A DNA stretch of 64,000 nt, taken from DATJLY01 sp963773665. GTDB lineage: Bacteria > Pseudomonadota > Alphaproteobacteria > ATCC43930 > CGMCC-115725. The translations under genes and the position numbers were made by a program. The notes beneath the pieces were generated by a model. That model saw only the letters and a program-made list of their open reading frames with translations. It was not told where the DNA came from and searched no databases. Position 1 is the stretch's first letter. Each line of letters starts with the position of its first letter. Of this stretch, positions 62,548 to 64,000 are shown in pieces. The stretch covers positions 62,001 through 126,000 of the forward strand of contig CAVZBZ010000003.1 in assembly GCA_963773665.1 (NCBI GenBank), written 5' to 3'.

Positions 62548-63924
62548 TCATTCGTCGCGCGTGCGCGAGCGCCGTGCGTCGTCGGCGATGTCCTGGGCGC
62601 GCTGGCGCTGCGCACCCGGCGGCAGCAGCTTCATGGCGCGCGCCGCCTGCTGGCGGGCGGTGGTCCAGTCGCCGTCCGCCATGCTCTGCTCGGCGAGCGA
62701 GAGCGACATCATGCCCATGTTGCCGCTGCGCCCGTAAGCGATGGCGAGAAGCCGCCACAGCTCGGAATTGTCGCTTTCGAAGGGCGAGGCCTCGTTGAGC
62801 AGCGTCATCGCCTTCGGCACGAGCGCGGCATCCTCGGTCTCGAGCTCGACCTGCGCCGCCTCGATCTTGAGGAGCGCGCTGTCGGGCGCGAGGGCGACGG
62901 CCTGCTGGTAGGGCGCCACCGAATCCTTGACGCGCCCGTTCTCGAACAGCATCTGGCCCTTCAGCTCCTCGAAATAGGGATTGTGCGGCTCCGACGCGAT
63001 GAGTCCGTCTATGAGCGCCAGCGCCTGCTTCAGCTCGGGCACGCGATAGTAGGCGATGGCGCGCGCATAGCGCGCCGGTATGGATTGATCGTCGGCCTTG
63101 TAGCGCGCCAGCACCTGCGACGGCGCGTTGAGGAAGGCGTCGAGCTTCGCCTTCATGATCTTGTGCAGCTCGATCCATTCCGGTGGGTCCTTGGCACCGG
63201 ACCATGGCGAGCTCGCGACGTGGTCGCGCACGTAATTGATGCGGTCTTGCGTCAGAGGATGGTCGCGCAGATAAGGATCCTCGCGCTGGCCCGACAGCAA
63301 TTCGTCCTGCTGGAGCATCTCGAAGAACTGCAGAAGGCCGCGCGCCGACTGATGCGAGCGGTCGAGGAAGGTGAGAGCGGCGTGGTCGGCCGAGGCCTCC
63401 TGGCCGATCGAGAAGTGCATGAAGGTTTGCTCGCCGACGTTTGCGCCGCCGAGCACGCCTGCGGTGGCGGCATCGGGATTGTGCCCAGCCACCCCGGCCG
63501 CGACGCCCGCCGCCATGGCGATGATGCTGGCGATCGTCGCATTGCGCATCGCCCGCTCGCTGCGCGCCAGATGGCCGCCGGCGATGTGGCCGGTCTCGTG
63601 CGCCATGATGCCGATGATCTGGTTCGGCGTCTCGCTGCGCAGGAGGGTGCCGGTATTGAGGAACAGGTTTTGGCCGCCGGCGACGAAGGAATTGATCTCC
63701 GGATCGCTGACGATGTAGATATGCACGGCCTGCGGGTCGAGGCTTGCCGCGCGCAGAATGGGCGTCCACCAGGTGCGGATGATCGATTCGATCTCGGCGT
63801 CGCGAATAAGCGAAGGCTGACCGTTCGGAGACGCATCCTGCGCTGCGGAAACCTGCACGAAGCCGCAGCGCGCCGCCAGCACGATCACGATAGAGAGAGC
63901 CGTGACAAAGGTGCGCAAACGCAC
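62548..63924 (-). CDS. M48 family metalloprotease (BepA-like)
   Basis: A 458-residue exported zinc protease. Signal segment RLRTFVTALSIVIVLAARCG; catalytic domain with NSFVAGGQNLFLNTGTLLRS, the HExxH motif in GIMAHETGHIAGGHLARSE, and the third ligand Glu in GQEASADHAALTFLDR. The C-terminal half is built of TPR-like helices (ALALIDGLIASEPHNPYFEE, WTTARQQAARAMKLLPPG). This fits BepA/YfgC, which works on outer-membrane protein assembly. GTG 63924 has AAGGAG nine bases upstream and is preferred over ATG 63969, which has no such site. Confidence 0.92.
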   Translation of the reverse strand: MRLRTFVTALSIVIVLAARCGFVQVSAAQDASPNGQPSLIRDAEIESIIRTWWTPILRAASLDPQAVHIYIVSDPEINSFVAGGQNLFLNTGTLLRSETPNQIIGIMAHETGHIAGGHLARSERAMRNATIASIIAMAAGVAAGVAGHNPDAATAGVLGGANVGEQTFMHFSIGQEASADHAALTFLDRSHQSARGLLQFFEMLQQDELLSGQREDPYLRDHPLTQDRINYVRDHVASSPWSGAKDPPEWIELHKIMKAKLDAFLNAPSQVLARYKADDQSIPARYARAIAYYRVPELKQALALIDGLIASEPHNPYFEELKGQMLFENGRVKDSVAPYQQAVALAPDSALLKIEAAQVELETEDAALVPKAMTLLNEASPFESDNSELWRLLAIAYGRSGNMGMMSLSLAEQSMADGDWTTARQQAARAMKLLPPGAQRQRAQDIADDARRSRTRDE

Positions 63925-64000
63925 GCTAAATCGCTCCTTGCCTCGCCGCAGCTTCGGGCATTGGGCCATGGCGCGTCAACCGCGCTTTCTGTCACGGGCG

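Overview
The window is a high-GC, gene-dense stretch of a chromosome from an alphaproteobacterium, near the Rhizobiales/Rhodospirillales side but not assignable to a genus from this sequence alone. The lineage call rests on several markers typical of the class: a two-piece (circularly permuted) tmRNA gene, the alphaproteobacterial SspB adaptor, CpdR, a GapR/DUF2312 protein, DUF1244, DUF2842 and DUF4169 proteins, a PmtA-type phospholipid methyltransferase, the glcDEF glycolate oxidase, a suhB/mmgR-type small RNA, and the gene orders mrp-hflK-hflC-degP-serB-miaA-ilvB-ilvN-ilvC and pyk / N-formylglutamate amidohydrolase / DUF1244 / DUF2312.

Layout. 0-7.4 kb: a dehydrogenase cut by the left edge, a CoA-transferase, glucokinase coupled to trehalose-6-phosphate synthase, a small RNA with a strong terminator, a GNAT acetyltransferase coupled to an N-formylglutamate amidohydrolase, cpdR and tRNA-Val(GAC). 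7.4-16.05 kb: an integrated genomic island of about 8.6 kb inserted in the 3' end of tRNA-Val. It is bounded by a perfect 50-bp duplication of the tRNA 3' end and carries a tyrosine integrase, an AlpA-like regulator at the head of five genes that overlap by ATGA (including a DUF3631 helicase-like protein), and cargo of unknown function (a protein with a HEPN-type Rx4H motif, a divergent unknown protein and a frameshifted gene). 16-28.4 kb: a 2-hydroxyacid dehydrogenase, alaC, rpmJ, glcDEF, a VTT-domain membrane protein with a GT2 glycosyltransferase, a DUF1800/DUF1501 pair and a lipoprotein. 28.4-41.6 kb: pyruvate kinase coupled to glycerate 2-kinase, a second N-formylglutamate amidohydrolase, gapR, a macrodomain protein, fumC broken by three frameshifts, an ECF sigma / anti-sigma / Spy-like regulon, an intact class I fumarase, sspB with ssrA directly upstream, thyX and an LLM flavin oxidoreductase. 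41.6-45.3 kb: two substrate-binding proteins flank a CocE-type hydrolase. 45.4-64 kb: housekeeping genes (mrp, hflKC, degP, serB, miaA, ilvBNC), a tandem cold-shock protein, a PmtA-like methyltransferase, an acyl-CoA dehydrogenase with an FAD oxidoreductase, Sua5, ParA, a DsbA-like protein and an M48 protease.

How genes fit together. glcDEF (glycolate to glyoxylate), glycerate 2-kinase and pyruvate kinase can be read as parts of glycolate/glycerate use feeding lower glycolysis. ssrA and sspB specify a degradation tag and its ClpXP adaptor; CpdR is another ClpXP adaptor-type regulator; HflKC and DegP are envelope protein quality-control genes; the M48 and DsbA proteins act in the envelope as well. 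ilvBNC is a complete start of branched-chain amino acid synthesis. The sigma/anti-sigma/Spy trio looks like an envelope or metal stress module.

Caveat. Single-base frameshifts are concentrated between 31.5 and 42.1 kb (three genes, seven shifts) with others at 18.3 and 10.9 kb. They may be genuine gene decay or consensus errors; the sequence alone cannot decide.
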